64,000 nucleotides of DNA from Gammaproteobacteria bacterium (GCA_011523505.1 WTGP01000042.1:1-64000), one strand, 5' to 3'; counted from the stretch's first letter, positions 33,923 to 44,792 are shown. Notes: generated by a model not told the origin, from the letters alone. Program-made: numbers and translations.

Positions 33923-35412
33923 GTGGCGGCGGCGCCCATGGCGGTACGGCGGATTTGCGCCGGCTCTTCGCCGCCGTAGGCGCCGAGGCGCCGGCGACGC
34001 GCGTTCGCGGCCTGGCCATGCACAGCGACCGGGTCGTTCCACGGGGGCTGTTCCTGGCCTGCGCCGGAGCGCGCCATGGCCTTGAGTTTCTGCCCCAGGC
34101 GCTGAAGCGCGGCGCGCTTGCCGTCGCCTGGGAGCCCGCCGACGGCGTGTCCGAGCCCACGCTGCCGGACGATGTCGCCGGATTTTCCGTGCCGTCCCTG
34201 CGCCGCAAGGTGGGACTGGTTGCCGACGCCTTCTACGGTCAACCTTCCGCGAGCCTTGCCGTGACCTGCATTACCGGCACCAACGGCAAGACGACCGTGG
34301 CCTGGCTGGCCGCGCACGCAATGAATTTTTTAGGCCGACCCGCGGCCGCCATGGGCACTCTGGGTTGGGGTCCTCCTCCCAAGCTGTGGCCTTCCGCGAT
34401 GACCACACCCGACCCGGATGAATTGCACCGGCGGCTGCGGGTCCTGGCCGACAACGGCGTAGAGCACGTGTTTCTGGAAGTGTCGTCCCAGGCCCTGGAC
34501 CAGGACCGCATCAGCGGCTTGCGCGTGCGGCTTGCGGCCTTTACCCAACTGGGCCGGGACCATCTCGACTACCACGGCGATTCGGTCGCGTACGGCGGCG
34601 CCAAGAGGCGGCTGTTCGTCGAGCATCGCCCGAAAGCGGCGGTGATCAACGTCGACGATCCCTTCGGGTCCGATCTTGCGGATAATTTTTCCGGCGCAGT
34701 CCTGCGCGTTGCCTGCGATGGCGTCAATCCGGCCGAGCTGTCGCTGCGGCGGGTACGCCCCGGCGCCGACGGCCTGCGCCTTGAACTTGCCGAGGGCGCG
34801 TCCCGGTTCAGGGTTGCCAGCCGGCTTTACGGCTGCTTCAATGGCGCCAACCTGGCCCTTGCCTGCGGACTTCTGCGGGCCCTGGGCATTGACAGGGACG
34901 ATGCCGTGCGGGCCCTGTCGAACTGTCCCGCGCCGCCGGGACGCATGGAGCATTTCGGCGGCGGCGCGCTGCCGGACGCTTTCGTGGATTACGCCCACAC
35001 GCCGGACGCGCTGGGAGCGGTCCTCGGCGAGCTGCGGGCCCGCAAGCCCCACCGCCTCTGGTGCGTCATGGGATGCGGCGGCGAGCGCGATGCGGGCAAA
35101 CGGGCGGAAATGGGGCGCGTCGCCGGCGCCCTGGCCAACGAGTTGTTCATCACCTCCGACAATCCGCGGAGCGAAAACCCGCGCGAGATCGCCGAGCAGA
35201 TACTGGCCGGCGCCTCCGGGCGGGCGGTGTTGGAGCTGGATCGGAGCAGGGCGATACGCGCGGCACTCCACGCGGCCCGGCCGGGCGACATCGTGCTGGT
35301 TGCCGGCAAGGGACACGAAGCCTTTCAGATCAGCGGAGGGAGAGTACTGCCGTTTTCGGATGCCTCGGTAGTCCGCGAGGCCTTGGCGAGTTATCCGGGG
35401 GCGGCCCCATGA
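33919..35412 (+). CDS. murE: UDP-MurNAc-tripeptide synthetase MurE
   Basis: Adds the third stem-peptide residue. 497 residues of the Mur ligase fold; P-loop TGTNGKTTVAW at about 117-127. DNPRSENP (about 413-420) matches the DNPR signature for meso-diaminopimelate selection, so the organism has diaminopimelate-type peptidoglycan, as expected for a Gram-negative. ATGA overlaps at both ends (with ftsI and murF). Confidence 0.96.
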   Translation: MSGGGAHGGTADLRRLFAAVGAEAPATRVRGLAMHSDRVVPRGLFLACAGARHGLEFLPQALKRGALAVAWEPADGVSEPTLPDDVAGFSVPSLRRKVGLVADAFYGQPSASLAVTCITGTNGKTTVAWLAAHAMNFLGRPAAAMGTLGWGPPPKLWPSAMTTPDPDELHRRLRVLADNGVEHVFLEVSSQALDQDRISGLRVRLAAFTQLGRDHLDYHGDSVAYGGAKRRLFVEHRPKAAVINVDDPFGSDLADNFSGAVLRVACDGVNPAELSLRRVRPGADGLRLELAEGASRFRVASRLYGCFNGANLALACGLLRALGIDRDDAVRALSNCPAPPGRMEHFGGGALPDAFVDYAHTPDALGAVLGELRARKPHRLWCVMGCGGERDAGKRAEMGRVAGALANELFITSDNPRSENPREIAEQILAGASGRAVLELDRSRAIRAALHAARPGDIVLVAGKGHEAFQISGGRVLPFSDASVVREALASYPGAAP

Positions 35413-36791
35413 TCAGCGGCAGCCTGTCGGAATGGGCAACCGCCATGGACGGCGAATTGCTGGGCCCCGACGGCCACTTTGCGGGCGTGAGCACCGACAG
35501 CCGCTCGCAGGCGCGCGGCGCGCTCTTCTTCGCATTGCGGGGCGAGCATTTCGATGGCGCGGACTTTCTTTCCGCGGCGATTTCCGGCGGCGCTACCGGC
35601 GCGGTCCTGAGCCGGCCGCTTCCCGAGGACGTACCGCAGATCATCGTCAAGGACACTCGCGGCGCCCTGGCCGACTGCGCCCGAACCTGGCGCGGGCGCT
35701 TCGACATACCCGTCATCGGAGTGACCGGGAGCAACGGCAAGACCACGGTCAAGGAACTGACCGCCTCGATTCTGCGCGCCGAGTGGGGCGGGCAGTCCGT
35801 GCTGGCTTCGCGCCGCAGTTTCAACAACGAAATCGGCCTGCCATTGACGCTGCTGGATCTTTCCGACACGCACAATGCCGCCGTTCTTGAATTCGGCGCC
35901 AGCCGGCCCGGCGATATCGCAAGCCTTTCGGAAATTGCGCAGCCGACGATCGGCGCGGTGCTGAACGCATCGCCCGCGCACCTTGAGGGCCTGGGCGACG
36001 TGGAAAACGTCGCCCGCGAAAAGGGGGTCCTGATGTCCTCCCTTGCGCCCGGCGGAACGGGCGTGATTCCCGCGGGCATGCCGTTTTCCGATTACTGGCA
36101 GGGCCTGCTGGGCGAGCGGACCGTCCTGCGGTTCGGCGGCGACGGCGACTTCAGCGCGCGGAATGCGAGGGGAATCAACAGCGGGCTCGGCTTCGAACTT
36201 CATTGCCCGGCCGGCGTGGCCCCTGTCGAGACCGGACTGATCGGGGCCCACAATCTGCGCAACGCGCTGGCGGCCTGCGCGCTGGCCGCAGCGGCCGGCG
36301 CCGGCCTGGACGCGATGGCCGCGGGTCTGCGAGGGCGCGAAGGGGTATCCGGCCGCCTGCAGGTGCATGAGCCGGGTGCGGGAGTGCGTCTGATCGACGA
36401 CTCCTACAACGCCAATCCGGCTTCCATGTCGGCGGCCATCGGAGTGCTTGCGGGCCAGGAGGGCGAACGCTGGCTGGTGGCGGGCGATATGGCCGAACTG
36501 GGACAGGATTCGGCGCAATGGCATCGACGCGTCGGCGAAGAGGCGGCGCGTTCCGGAGTCGAGCGGTTGTACTGCGCGGGCGAATACAGCCGGCAGGCCG
36601 CCGAGGCCTTCGGCGCCGGTGCGCGCTGGAGATCGGGCGTCGGCGATCTGTGCCGTCTTCTGACGGACGACCTCAAGGCCGATGTAACGATACTGGTGAA
36701 GGGATCGCGTTTCATGGGCATGGAGCGCGCCGTGGCCGCGCTTCTGGAGGCGGCCGAAGACTTGAACGGGGAGAACGTCGAGCATGGTTGA
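35409..36791 (+). CDS. murF: UDP-MurNAc-pentapeptide synthetase MurF
   Basis: Adds D-Ala-D-Ala to the UDP-MurNAc-tripeptide. 460 residues. P-loop [14 protein letters not shown] at about 105-118, [13 protein letters not shown] at about 137-149, [11 protein letters not shown] at about 331-341. The ATG overlaps the murE stop; the 3' end overlaps mraY by eight bases. An N-terminal domain (STDSR, about 31-35) recognises the uridine nucleotide. Confidence 0.96.
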   Translation: MISGSLSEWATAMDGELLGPDGHFAGVSTDSRSQARGALFFALRGEHFDGADFLSAAISGGATGAVLSRPLPEDVPQIIVKDTRGALADCARTWRGRFDIPVIGVTGSNGKTTVKELTASILRAEWGGQSVLASRRSFNNEIGLPLTLLDLSDTHNAAVLEFGASRPGDIASLSEIAQPTIGAVLNASPAHLEGLGDVENVAREKGVLMSSLAPGGTGVIPAGMPFSDYWQGLLGERTVLRFGGDGDFSARNARGINSGLGFELHCPAGVAPVETGLIGAHNLRNALAACALAAAAGAGLDAMAAGLRGREGVSGRLQVHEPGAGVRLIDDSYNANPASMSAAIGVLAGQEGERWLVAGDMAELGQDSAQWHRRVGEEAARSGVERLYCAGEYSRQAAEAFGAGARWRSGVGDLCRLLTDDLKADVTILVKGSRFMGMERAVAALLEAAEDLNGENVEHG

Positions 36792-37860
36792 GTACCTGGC
36801 GCAGCAACTGACGGGCTGGTATTCCGGACTGAGCGTGTTCGGCTACATCACATTGCGCTCGGTCCTGGCGGCGCTTACCGGACTGGTGCTGTCCCTGGTG
36901 CTGGGGCCCCTGGTGATACGCCGTCTCAGGCTCAGCAGCGTGGCGCAGCCGGTGCGGAACGACGGTCCGCGATCGCATTTTTCGAAGATCGGGACCCCGA
37001 CCCTGGGCGGAGTGCCGATCCTTCTTGCGCTGCTGGTTTCGACGCTCCTGTGGGCCGACCTTGCCAACGCCTATGTGTGGGTGGTCATGGGCACCACGGT
37101 CTGCTTCGGCCTGATCGGCTTCGCCGACGACTACCGCAAGCTCGCCAAGCGCACCTCCGCGGGCCTTCCGTCCTGGCTCAAATTCGTGCTGCAGTCGATA
37201 GCGGCGGCGCTGGTCCTGGCGGTGTTGAGCCAGGTCGGCGAGCCGCGCGATTCGGTCCTGATTCCCTATTTCAAGGACCTCTACCTGCCGCTCGGCATTC
37301 TGTTTCCGCTATTTGCCTATATCGTGATCGTGGGCAGCAGCAACGCCGTCAATCTCACCGACGGGCTGGACGGACTGGCGATCATGCCGATCGCCATCGC
37401 GGCCGCGGCCCTGGGGCTGTTTTCCTGGATCGCCGGCAACGCCATCTTTTCCGACTATCTCGGCGTTCCCTACGTGGCCGGGGCTGGAGAACTGATGGTC
37501 GTCTGCGCCGCCATGGGGGGCGCGGGGCTGGGCTTTCTGTGGTTCAACAGTTACCCGGCCCAGGTCTTCATGGGCGACGTAGGGGCGCTGGCCCTCGGCG
37601 CCGCGCTCGGCACGGTCGCGGTAATCGTCCGCCAGGAACTGGCCTGGGCCATCGTCGGCGGAATATTCGTCATGGAAGCCGTATCGGTGATGGTCCAGGT
37701 GGGCTCGTTCCGGCTTACCGGCAAGCGGGTCTTTCGCATGGCTCCCATGCATCATCATTTCGAACTCAAGGGCTGGCCGGAACCGAAGATCATCGTCCGG
37801 TTCTGGATCATTTCGGTCATCCTCGCGCTGGTGGCCGTGGCCAGCCTCAAGATCCGTTAG
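36784..37860 (+). CDS. mraY: phospho-MurNAc-pentapeptide translocase MraY
   Basis: Makes lipid I by transferring phospho-MurNAc-pentapeptide to undecaprenyl phosphate in the inner membrane. 358 residues with about ten membrane helices. Catalytic and metal motifs: [11 protein letters not shown] at about 113-123, [11 protein letters not shown] at about 189-199, and the histidine motif [11 protein letters not shown] at about 320-330. Confidence 0.97.
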   Translation: MVEYLAQQLTGWYSGLSVFGYITLRSVLAALTGLVLSLVLGPLVIRRLRLSSVAQPVRNDGPRSHFSKIGTPTLGGVPILLALLVSTLLWADLANAYVWVVMGTTVCFGLIGFADDYRKLAKRTSAGLPSWLKFVLQSIAAALVLAVLSQVGEPRDSVLIPYFKDLYLPLGILFPLFAYIVIVGSSNAVNLTDGLDGLAIMPIAIAAAALGLFSWIAGNAIFSDYLGVPYVAGAGELMVVCAAMGGAGLGFLWFNSYPAQVFMGDVGALALGAALGTVAVIVRQELAWAIVGGIFVMEAVSVMVQVGSFRLTGKRVFRMAPMHHHFELKGWPEPKIIVRFWIISVILALVAVASLKIR

Positions 37861-37877
37861 GAGCCGCGCGCCGGTTC

Positions 37878-39200
37878 ATGGGCGAAACGCTTGTATTCGG
37901 CATGGGCGCCACCGGCGCTTCCTGCGCCCGCTACTTCGCCCGCACCGGCCGCCCGGCGGTTTTCTGCGATACGCGGGCCCGGCCGCCGGCGGAATCCGAG
38001 ATAGGCGGGGCCATGCCGGAAGCGGCCCGCCATGCAAACGATGGTTTGCGCGAGTTGCCCGGGGAGGTGGACCGGCTGCTGCTCTCGCCCGGGGCGCCTC
38101 TCGACCACCGCCTGGTTCGCCAGGCGCGCGAGCGGGGAATGCCGGTCATCAGCGATCTGGACGTCTTTGCCGGCGTCAATCGCGCCCGTCTCGCCGGAAT
38201 CACGGGCTCCAACGGCAAGAGCACCGTCGCCACCCTGCTGCTGAACATGCTGCGCGAAGCGGGATTGAAGGCGGGCGCCGGCGCCAACCTCGGGACCCCG
38301 GCGCTGGACTTGCTCACGGAGCGCCATGAAGTCTGCGTGCTCGAGCTGTCGAGCTTTCAGCTCGAACGCTCGGCGCCGATCGCGCTGGAAGCCGCGGTGA
38401 TCCTGAACATTACGCCGGACCACCTGGACGCGCACGCCAGCCTTGAAGAATACGCCGCGGCCAAGGCTCGCATCTATCTGTCCTGCAAGCACGCGGTCGC
38501 GCCCGCGGATGAACCTTCGGTGCAGGCGCTGGCGCCGCCGTCGCATGCCTGTCCAAGGCTGGATTACGGCCTCGGCAGGCCCGCGGCAGCGCGGGTCGGG
38601 ATCATGGGCCGCGGCCCGCAGGCCGAAATATGCCACGCTAAAACGCCTTTGATGCGGGTCGGCGACAGCGCCCTGCAGCGCGGCTTCCAGTTGAGCAACC
38701 TCCTGGCTGCTCTGGCCATGGGCAGGGTTTTGGGGGTGAATCCGGCGGCCATGCGTCGCGCCGCGGCCAACTACGAGGGCCTGCCGCACCGGATGCAATC
38801 GCTGGGAGAGCGGGCGGGACTGCGCTGGATCAACGACTCCAAGGCCACCAACGCGGCTGCCGCGGCCGCCGCCGTGCGCACCGTTCCCGATCCCCTGGTG
38901 CTGATCGCGGGAGGCGCCGGCAAGGGATTGTCGTACGGAGCTCTGCGCGATGCGCTCAAGGGACGCGACGCCCGGGTGATCGCATTCGGCCAGGAGGCCG
39001 ACCGCATCGTCCGGGCGGTCGGCGCGGATTGCAAGGTCTCACGAAGCGATACGCTGGACGAGGCGGTTACGGCCGCGCGGGAACTTGCGCGCCCGGGTTC
39101 AACCGTATTGCTGGCGCCGGCCTGCGCCAGCTTCGACATGTTCAGCAACTACCGGGAGCGGGGCCGCGCATTCGAACGCGCGGTCCGGTCGATTCAATAG
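37878..39200 (+). CDS. murD: UDP-MurNAc-L-Ala:D-Glu ligase MurD
   Basis: Adds D-glutamate to UDP-MurNAc-L-Ala. 440 residues. N-terminal VFGMGATGASCARYF nucleotide-binding turn, P-loop GITGSNGKSTVATLL at about 108-122, WINDSKATNAAA at about 318-329. Start ATG 37878 lies 17 bases after mraY; a much longer open frame upstream is antisense-like noise inside mraY. Confidence 0.95.
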   Translation: MGETLVFGMGATGASCARYFARTGRPAVFCDTRARPPAESEIGGAMPEAARHANDGLRELPGEVDRLLLSPGAPLDHRLVRQARERGMPVISDLDVFAGVNRARLAGITGSNGKSTVATLLLNMLREAGLKAGAGANLGTPALDLLTERHEVCVLELSSFQLERSAPIALEAAVILNITPDHLDAHASLEEYAAAKARIYLSCKHAVAPADEPSVQALAPPSHACPRLDYGLGRPAAARVGIMGRGPQAEICHAKTPLMRVGDSALQRGFQLSNLLAALAMGRVLGVNPAAMRRAAANYEGLPHRMQSLGERAGLRWINDSKATNAAAAAAAVRTVPDPLVLIAGGAGKGLSYGALRDALKGRDARVIAFGQEADRIVRAVGADCKVSRSDTLDEAVTAARELARPGSTVLLAPACASFDMFSNYRERGRAFERAVRSIQ

Positions 39201-39204
39201 CGCC

Positions 39205-40374
39205 ATGGGCAATACGGATTCACGATCGCCGGAGGCCGTCAACTTTCGGATGGACGGATGGCTGCTGCTCTCCGCCGGAACCTTGCTGACGGCGGGCTTC
39301 ATCGCCCTGGCCAGCGCCTCGCTGGAACTGGGCGAGCGCGATTACGGCAATGCGTTCTTCTTCCTGACCCGGCAGGCTGTGGCGGCGCTGATCGGCCTGT
39401 CCGGCGCCGTGCTGGCCTACCGGGTTCCTTCCCGTTTCTGGGCGCGCCTGGGACTTCTGCCGATGCTGCTGGCGATTGCGCTGCTGGTCCTGGTGCTGGT
39501 GCCCGGCATGGGCCGCGAAGTCAACGGCAGCACCCGCTGGCTGACCCTGGGAACCCCGGTTTCGGTGCAGGTCAGCGAGCCGGTCCGCCTGATGGTGCTG
39601 ATGTTCGTGGCCGGTTACGCCCAACGACACGAAGCGGCGCTGCAACGGGGCATGGGCGCCCTCTTGAAGCCGGTCATCCTGGTTGCGATCGTGGCGGCGC
39701 TGCTGCTCGGGCAACCCGACTTCGGATATGCGGCGCTGATCATGGCCATGACCGTGGGCGTTCTTTTTGTCGCGGGAGCGCGCTTCCGCGATGTGAGTGC
39801 GCTGGCGCTCGTCTGCGGGGCCGCGTTCGCCGCGCTCGCCTGGACCGCGCCGTACCGGCTCGCCCGCGTGAACACCTTCCTGGACCCGTGGTCCGATCCG
39901 CTGCACAGCGGCTGGCAACTGACCCAGTCGCTGATGGCCATCGGCACCGGGCACCTGTCCGGGGCGGGACTGGGAGCGGGCGTGCAAAAACTGTTCTACC
40001 TTCCCGAAGCCCACACCGATTTCATCTTCGCCGTGATCGCCGAGGAAGCCGGGCTGCTGGGAAGCCTGGCGCTGCTTGCGGTTTTCGCCTTGCTGGTGGC
40101 CCGGGTGCTCGCCGTGGCGAGGTCCTCCGCCCGGCGCAAGCGCATGTTTCAGGCCTATTTCGCGCTCGGCCTGGCCCTGTGCATCGGACTCCAGGTGCTG
40201 GTCAACCTGGGCGTGAACATGGGCGTGCTGCCCACCAAGGGCCTGGCGCTGCCATTGGTCAGCTACGGTCGGTCCAATCTTGTGGTTACCCTCGTATCGC
40301 TGGGCATCCTCTTGCGAATCGACCGGGAAAACGCCGCGCTTGAACCCGGCAGGCCGTCGAGGAGCCGTCGATGA
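39205..40374 (+). CDS. ftsW: septal peptidoglycan polymerase FtsW
   Basis: SEDS-family glycosyltransferase that polymerises lipid II at the septum as partner of FtsI. 389 residues, about ten membrane segments. Conserved stretches include NGSTRWL (about 108-114), FLDPWSDPLHSGWQLTQSL near 228-246, PEAHTDFIFAVIAEE at about 268-282, and the C-terminal PLVSYGRSN. The start follows murD by four bases; ATGA overlap into murG. Confidence 0.95.
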   Translation: MGNTDSRSPEAVNFRMDGWLLLSAGTLLTAGFIALASASLELGERDYGNAFFFLTRQAVAALIGLSGAVLAYRVPSRFWARLGLLPMLLAIALLVLVLVPGMGREVNGSTRWLTLGTPVSVQVSEPVRLMVLMFVAGYAQRHEAALQRGMGALLKPVILVAIVAALLLGQPDFGYAALIMAMTVGVLFVAGARFRDVSALALVCGAAFAALAWTAPYRLARVNTFLDPWSDPLHSGWQLTQSLMAIGTGHLSGAGLGAGVQKLFYLPEAHTDFIFAVIAEEAGLLGSLALLAVFALLVARVLAVARSSARRKRMFQAYFALGLALCIGLQVLVNLGVNMGVLPTKGLALPLVSYGRSNLVVTLVSLGILLRIDRENAALEPGRPSRSRR

Positions 40375-41474
40375 GCGCAGCGCGGCTTTCGACACGTGCT
40401 GCCGGTCCGGTGATGATCATGGCCGGCGGGACCGGCGGGCACGTTTTCCCCGCGCTGGCGGTTGCCCGGGCCCTGTGCGACCGCGGGGTGGGCGTGGTTT
40501 GGCTGGGCAGCCGCCGCGGACTCGAATCGCGCATCAAACCGCCGGCCGGCGTCGTGATGGAGTGGTTGACGATATCCGGCCTGCGCGGGCGCGGAATCCT
40601 GGTCTGGCTGCTGGCGCCCTTCACCGTGGGCCGTGCGGTGCTGCAGGCCCTGTTCATCTTCCGCCGCGTCAGGCCCGGCGTGGCGCTCGGCATGGGCGGC
40701 TTCGTTTCGGCCCCGGGCGGCCTGGCGGCATGGCTTGCCCGCGTGCCGCTGCTGATTCATGAACAGAACTCGGTGGCCGGTTACGCCAACCGCCTGCTGG
40801 CGCGATTCGCCCGCCGCATCCTGCTGGCCTTTCCCGGAGCATTGCCTGCCCGCGGGCCCTGCGTCGAGACCGGCAATCCGGTTCGCCGCGAATTGCTCCG
40901 CCTCGATCCGCCCAGGACCCGGTTCGCCGAACGCACCGGGCCGCTGCGCATCCTGGTCCTCGGCGGAAGCCAGGGAGCGCGGATCCTGAATCGGAGAGTC
41001 CCCGAGGGCCTGGCGCGGCTGGAGGCCGAATGCACGGTGCTGCATCAGGCCGGCCGCTCGGACGCCCGCGAGGTCGAATCCGCCTATCGGCGCCTGGGAG
41101 TGAAATCGAACGTGCGCGACTTCATCGTCGACATGGCGCAGGTCTATGCCTGGGCGGATATCGCGGTATGCCGCGCCGGCGCCCTGACGCTGGCGGAACT
41201 CAGCGTGGTCGGACTGGGCGCCATCCTGGTGCCGTTCGCCCTGGCCGCCGACGATCACCAGACCCGGAATGCCCAGGTCCTGGTAGGCCGCGGCGCCGCT
41301 TCGCTGATCGCGGAGCGGGACCTGTCCGCCGATGCATTGGCGCAGGCCGTGGAAGAATTCGCCGCCAACCGGGCCAGCGCGCTGGCGCGCGCCCTGCGCG
41401 CCCACGAACTGGCTCGTCCGGACGCGACCGACGACGTGGTGAAAGCCTGTCTCAAGGCGAGGGCCGGGGCATGA
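40371..41474 (+). CDS. murG: lipid II synthase MurG
   Basis: Transfers GlcNAc onto lipid I, making lipid II on the cytoplasmic face. 367 residues, GT-B fold. Glycine-rich MAGGTGGHVFPALAVA at about 18-33, IHEQNSVAGYANRLLA at about 126-141, VLGGSQGARILN at about 199-210, and CRAGALTLAEL at about 266-276, the donor-nucleotide site. ATGA overlaps on both sides. Confidence 0.96.
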   Translation: MSAARLSTRAAGPVMIMAGGTGGHVFPALAVARALCDRGVGVVWLGSRRGLESRIKPPAGVVMEWLTISGLRGRGILVWLLAPFTVGRAVLQALFIFRRVRPGVALGMGGFVSAPGGLAAWLARVPLLIHEQNSVAGYANRLLARFARRILLAFPGALPARGPCVETGNPVRRELLRLDPPRTRFAERTGPLRILVLGGSQGARILNRRVPEGLARLEAECTVLHQAGRSDAREVESAYRRLGVKSNVRDFIVDMAQVYAWADIAVCRAGALTLAELSVVGLGAILVPFALAADDHQTRNAQVLVGRGAASLIAERDLSADALAQAVEEFAANRASALARALRAHELARPDATDDVVKACLKARAGA

Positions 41475-42910
41475 GGAAACTGCTGACCGAGCGGGTGCGT
41501 TGCATCCATTTCGTTGGCATAGGCGGCGCCGGCATGAGCGGGCTGGCCGAGGTGGTGGCCAACCTGGGTTACGAGGTGCAGGGCTCGGACCGGTTCTCGG
41601 GCCGGGCCACGCGGCACCTGGAGAGCCTGGGAGTCAAGGTGTTTTACGGCCACCGCGCGTCCCAGGTCGGCAACGCGGACCTGGTGGTGCGTTCTTCCGC
41701 CATTCCGCCCGACAATGTCGAAATCAAGGCAGCCGCGGCGGCCCGATTGCCGGTGGTGGCGCGGGCCGATGTCCTCGCGGAGTTGATGCGCCGGCGCGAC
41801 GGCATAGCGGTCTCCGGAACGCACGGCAAGACCACCACGGCCCATCTGATCGTGGAGATGCTGGATTGCGCGGGCGAGGATCCCACATACGTGGTCGGCG
41901 GACAGGTGCGCAACGCCATGCGCAGCAAGCTTGGCGCGGGCTCCTGCCTGGTTGCCGAGGCCGATGAAAGCGATGCTTCCTTCCTGCACCTGCAGCCGGT
42001 CGTGGCGGTCGTCACCAACATCGACAACGACCACCTGACCGCCTACGGCGGGAACCTGGACCGCCTCAGGCAGGCCTTCGTGGAATTCGCCCACAACCTG
42101 CCGTTCTATGGCCTGTTCCTGGCCTGCGCCGACGACCCCGGCGTAGCCGAAATCCTGCCCAGGGTACAGCGTCGGATCCGCACCTACGGCTTTTCGCCGG
42201 AAGCGGATTACCGGGGCGTGAAACTGCGTGGGGAGGGCCTCTGGTCGAGCATGGAGGTCGTGCTGCCCGGCGGGGAGCGCACGGTGGTGACCGTCAATCT
42301 CCCCGGCCGGCACAACGCCCTGAATGCGCTGGCGGTCGTGGCCCTGGGCGACGAACTCGGCATCGACATGAAGTTCGTCCGCCAGGCGCTGGCGGAGTGC
42401 CGTCCCCTGAGGCGCCGCTTCGAATTGCTGGGCGATGTCCCGATGGGCCATGGCCAGGTGACGCTGGTGGACGATTACGCTCACCACCCCCGCGAGGTCG
42501 CGGCCACGCTGCAGGCGGCCAGGGAGGCCTGGCCCGGACGCCGCCTGGTGGCGGCCTTTCAACCGCATCGCTATACCCGCACGCGCGATTTGCTGGACGA
42601 CCTCGCCGCGGTCCTGTCCGGCGCCGACCGGGTCCTGGTAACGGAAGTGTATGCAGCCGGAGAATCGCCCATTTCCGGGGCCGACGGCCGGGCGATCTGT
42701 CGCGCGATGCGCGCCCGGGGAAACGCCGAGCCGGTATTCGTACCCGACGTAAGGGGCCTGGCGGCGGCCCTTCGCAATATCGTGGCCGATGGCGACGTGG
42801 TGCTTACCATGGGCGCCGGCGACATCGGCGCCGAGGCCGCCAGGCTGCCCGCGCGGCTGCGCGGGCCGACGATCGCCGTGCGGAAAGGCCGCAGGGAAGG
42901 AGCGCGATGA
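41471..42910 (+). CDS. murC: UDP-MurNAc:L-Ala ligase MurC
   Basis: First stem-peptide ligase, adding L-alanine to UDP-MurNAc. 479 residues. Dinucleotide-like VGIGGAGMSGLAEV at about 15-28, P-loop SGTHGKTTTAHL at about 116-127, EADESDASF at about 161-169, DDYAHHPREVAATL at about 334-347. Start ATG 41471 overlaps the murG stop; murB starts in its stop. Confidence 0.96.
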   Translation: MRKLLTERVRCIHFVGIGGAGMSGLAEVVANLGYEVQGSDRFSGRATRHLESLGVKVFYGHRASQVGNADLVVRSSAIPPDNVEIKAAAAARLPVVARADVLAELMRRRDGIAVSGTHGKTTTAHLIVEMLDCAGEDPTYVVGGQVRNAMRSKLGAGSCLVAEADESDASFLHLQPVVAVVTNIDNDHLTAYGGNLDRLRQAFVEFAHNLPFYGLFLACADDPGVAEILPRVQRRIRTYGFSPEADYRGVKLRGEGLWSSMEVVLPGGERTVVTVNLPGRHNALNALAVVALGDELGIDMKFVRQALAECRPLRRRFELLGDVPMGHGQVTLVDDYAHHPREVAATLQAAREAWPGRRLVAAFQPHRYTRTRDLLDDLAAVLSGADRVLVTEVYAAGESPISGADGRAICRAMRARGNAEPVFVPDVRGLAAALRNIVADGDVVLTMGAGDIGAEAARLPARLRGPTIAVRKGRREGAR

Positions 42911-43824
42911 GCGCCGCGCCCGCCCGTTCTCAAGGCCCGGACTTTCAAGCCCTGCGCGGGCGCCTGTCTCATGACGAACCCATGTCCCGGCACACCCACT
43001 GGCGGGTCGGCGGTCCCGCCCGGCTGTTTTTCGTGCCCGCCGACCGGTCCGACCTGGCGGATTTCCTGCGCGCCCTGGATCCGGCGCTGCCGGTCCATTT
43101 TGTCGGCATGGGCAGCAATCTCCTCGTGCGCGACGCGGGAATCCAGGGGGCCGTAGTGTCCCTGGGACGGGCATTTCGGGAACTGAATCGATCGGGATCG
43201 AGCGTCGAGGCCGGCGCGGGCCTGCCTTGCACGGCGCTGGCGAAGGCCTGCTCGTCATGGGGCCTGGGGCCGGCCGATTTCTTTGCCGGAATACCGGGCA
43301 CGGTCGGGGGCGCCCTGGCGATGAACGCCGGCGCCTTCGGCGGAGAAACCTGGGACAGCGTGCGGTCGGTGGAAACGCTGGATCGCGGCGGCAACCGGCA
43401 CAGCCGCCCGCGCGGCCAGTACCGGCCCGGATACCGGCAGCTTGACGGGCCGGCCGACGAGTGTTTCCTGACGGCGCACTTCGAGTTCGATGCCGCTGGG
43501 CAGACGGGCCGGATACGTTCGCTGATGGCCGAGCGCCGCCGCCGTCAGCCGCTTAACCTGCCCAGCTGCGGCTCGGTCTTCCGCAATCCTCCCGGCGGTT
43601 TTGCGGGCGAGCTGATCGAACGGGCCGGATTGAAGGGAATGCGCCAGGGCGCCGCCGAAGTCTCGACCAAGCACGCCAATTTCATCGTGAATCATGGCGG
43701 CGCCACGGCCGCCGATATCGAGCGCCTGATTCTCAGGATTCAGGCCACTGTCCGGGAATCCTCGGGAGTGACGCTGGAACCGGAGGTCCGGATCCTGGGC
43801 GCCGGGCCGGAGCCGGCGGCATGA
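42907..43824 (+). CDS. murB: UDP-N-acetylenolpyruvoylglucosamine reductase MurB
   Basis: FAD/NADPH reductase that converts the MurA product to UDP-MurNAc. 305 residues, a short (type II-like) MurB. FAD-domain motifs HTHWRVGGPAR (about 31-41), GMGSNLLVRD and GIPGTVGGALAMNAGAFGGE; catalytic Ser in LPSCGSVFRNP (about 218-228) and KHANFIVN near 256. Embedded between murC and ddlB with ATGA overlaps; murA itself is at 60860. Confidence 0.94.
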   Translation: MSAAPARSQGPDFQALRGRLSHDEPMSRHTHWRVGGPARLFFVPADRSDLADFLRALDPALPVHFVGMGSNLLVRDAGIQGAVVSLGRAFRELNRSGSSVEAGAGLPCTALAKACSSWGLGPADFFAGIPGTVGGALAMNAGAFGGETWDSVRSVETLDRGGNRHSRPRGQYRPGYRQLDGPADECFLTAHFEFDAAGQTGRIRSLMAERRRRQPLNLPSCGSVFRNPPGGFAGELIERAGLKGMRQGAAEVSTKHANFIVNHGGATAADIERLILRIQATVRESSGVTLEPEVRILGAGPEPAA

Positions 43825-44792
43825 GCGGACCGCTGCGTCACGAAATTGCCGGCGCGGCCGAATTCGGCCGGGTGGCATTGCTGCTGGGCGGGGATTCCGC
43901 CGAGCGCGAGATTTCGATCCTCACCGGCGAGGCGGTGCTTGGAGCGCTGCGCGCCCGGGGAGTGGATGCCGAGCCGGTTGACGCTTCCGGCGCCGCGCTG
44001 GTGGCGGCGCTGCAGGGCGGCGGCTACGACCGTGTGTTCAACGCCCTGCATGGACCGGGAGGCGAAGACGGCGTGGTGGCCGGACTGCTCGAACTCCTGG
44101 GACTGCCCTACACCGGCAGCGGCCAGTCGGCGCTGGCGATTTCCATGGACAAGCACGTGAGCAAACGGGTGTTCGCCCATGCCGGACTGCCCACGCCCGA
44201 TTGGCGCATGGTCCGCGACCTGCCCGACGCCGAAAGGTCGGCGAACGAGCTGGGCTATCCGGTCGGATTCAAGCCGAACAATCAGGGATCCAGCTTTGGC
44301 ATTTCGCGGGTGGACGGGGCCTCGGAAGTGGCCGCCGCCTTCGCCTTCGCAGCCCGCTACGGCGAAGACGTGATGGTGGAAGCCTGGATCGAAGGCGCCG
44401 AATACACCGCCAGCATGCTGCAGGGGGAGATGCTGCCCGTGATCCGCATCGTCCCGCCCGACACGAAGTTCTACGACTTCCACACCAAGTACGAGAGCGA
44501 GGAAACGCGCTACCTCTGCCCCAGCGGACTGGATCGGAAACAGGAAGCCCGGGTCAACCGAATGGCCGAGCGGGCCATCCGGGAATTGAATGTGAGCGGC
44601 TGGGCACGCGTGGACCTGATGCGCGACCGCAGCCAGGCCTTCTCGGTGCTGGAAGTAAACACGGTTCCCGGCATGACTTCGCACAGCCTGGTGCCGATGG
44701 CCGCGGCGCAGGCGGACATTTCCTTCGACGAGTTGTGCTGGCGGATTCTCGAGACCAGCTTCGACCGGGGCGGCCCCGCAGGCGGGCACTGA
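43821..44792 (+). CDS. ddlB: D-alanine-D-alanine ligase
   Basis: ATP-grasp enzyme making the D-Ala-D-Ala dipeptide used by MurF. 323 residues. Motifs: LLGGDSAEREIS near 16-27, FNALHGPGGEDG at about 73-84, YTGSGQSALAISMDKHVSK at about 97-115, and the C-terminal metal-binding EVNTVPGMTSHS at about 278-289. One base separates its stop from ftsQ. Confidence 0.96.
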   Translation: MSGPLRHEIAGAAEFGRVALLLGGDSAEREISILTGEAVLGALRARGVDAEPVDASGAALVAALQGGGYDRVFNALHGPGGEDGVVAGLLELLGLPYTGSGQSALAISMDKHVSKRVFAHAGLPTPDWRMVRDLPDAERSANELGYPVGFKPNNQGSSFGISRVDGASEVAAAFAFAARYGEDVMVEAWIEGAEYTASMLQGEMLPVIRIVPPDTKFYDFHTKYESEETRYLCPSGLDRKQEARVNRMAERAIRELNVSGWARVDLMRDRSQAFSVLEVNTVPGMTSHSLVPMAAAQADISFDELCWRILETSFDRGGPAGGH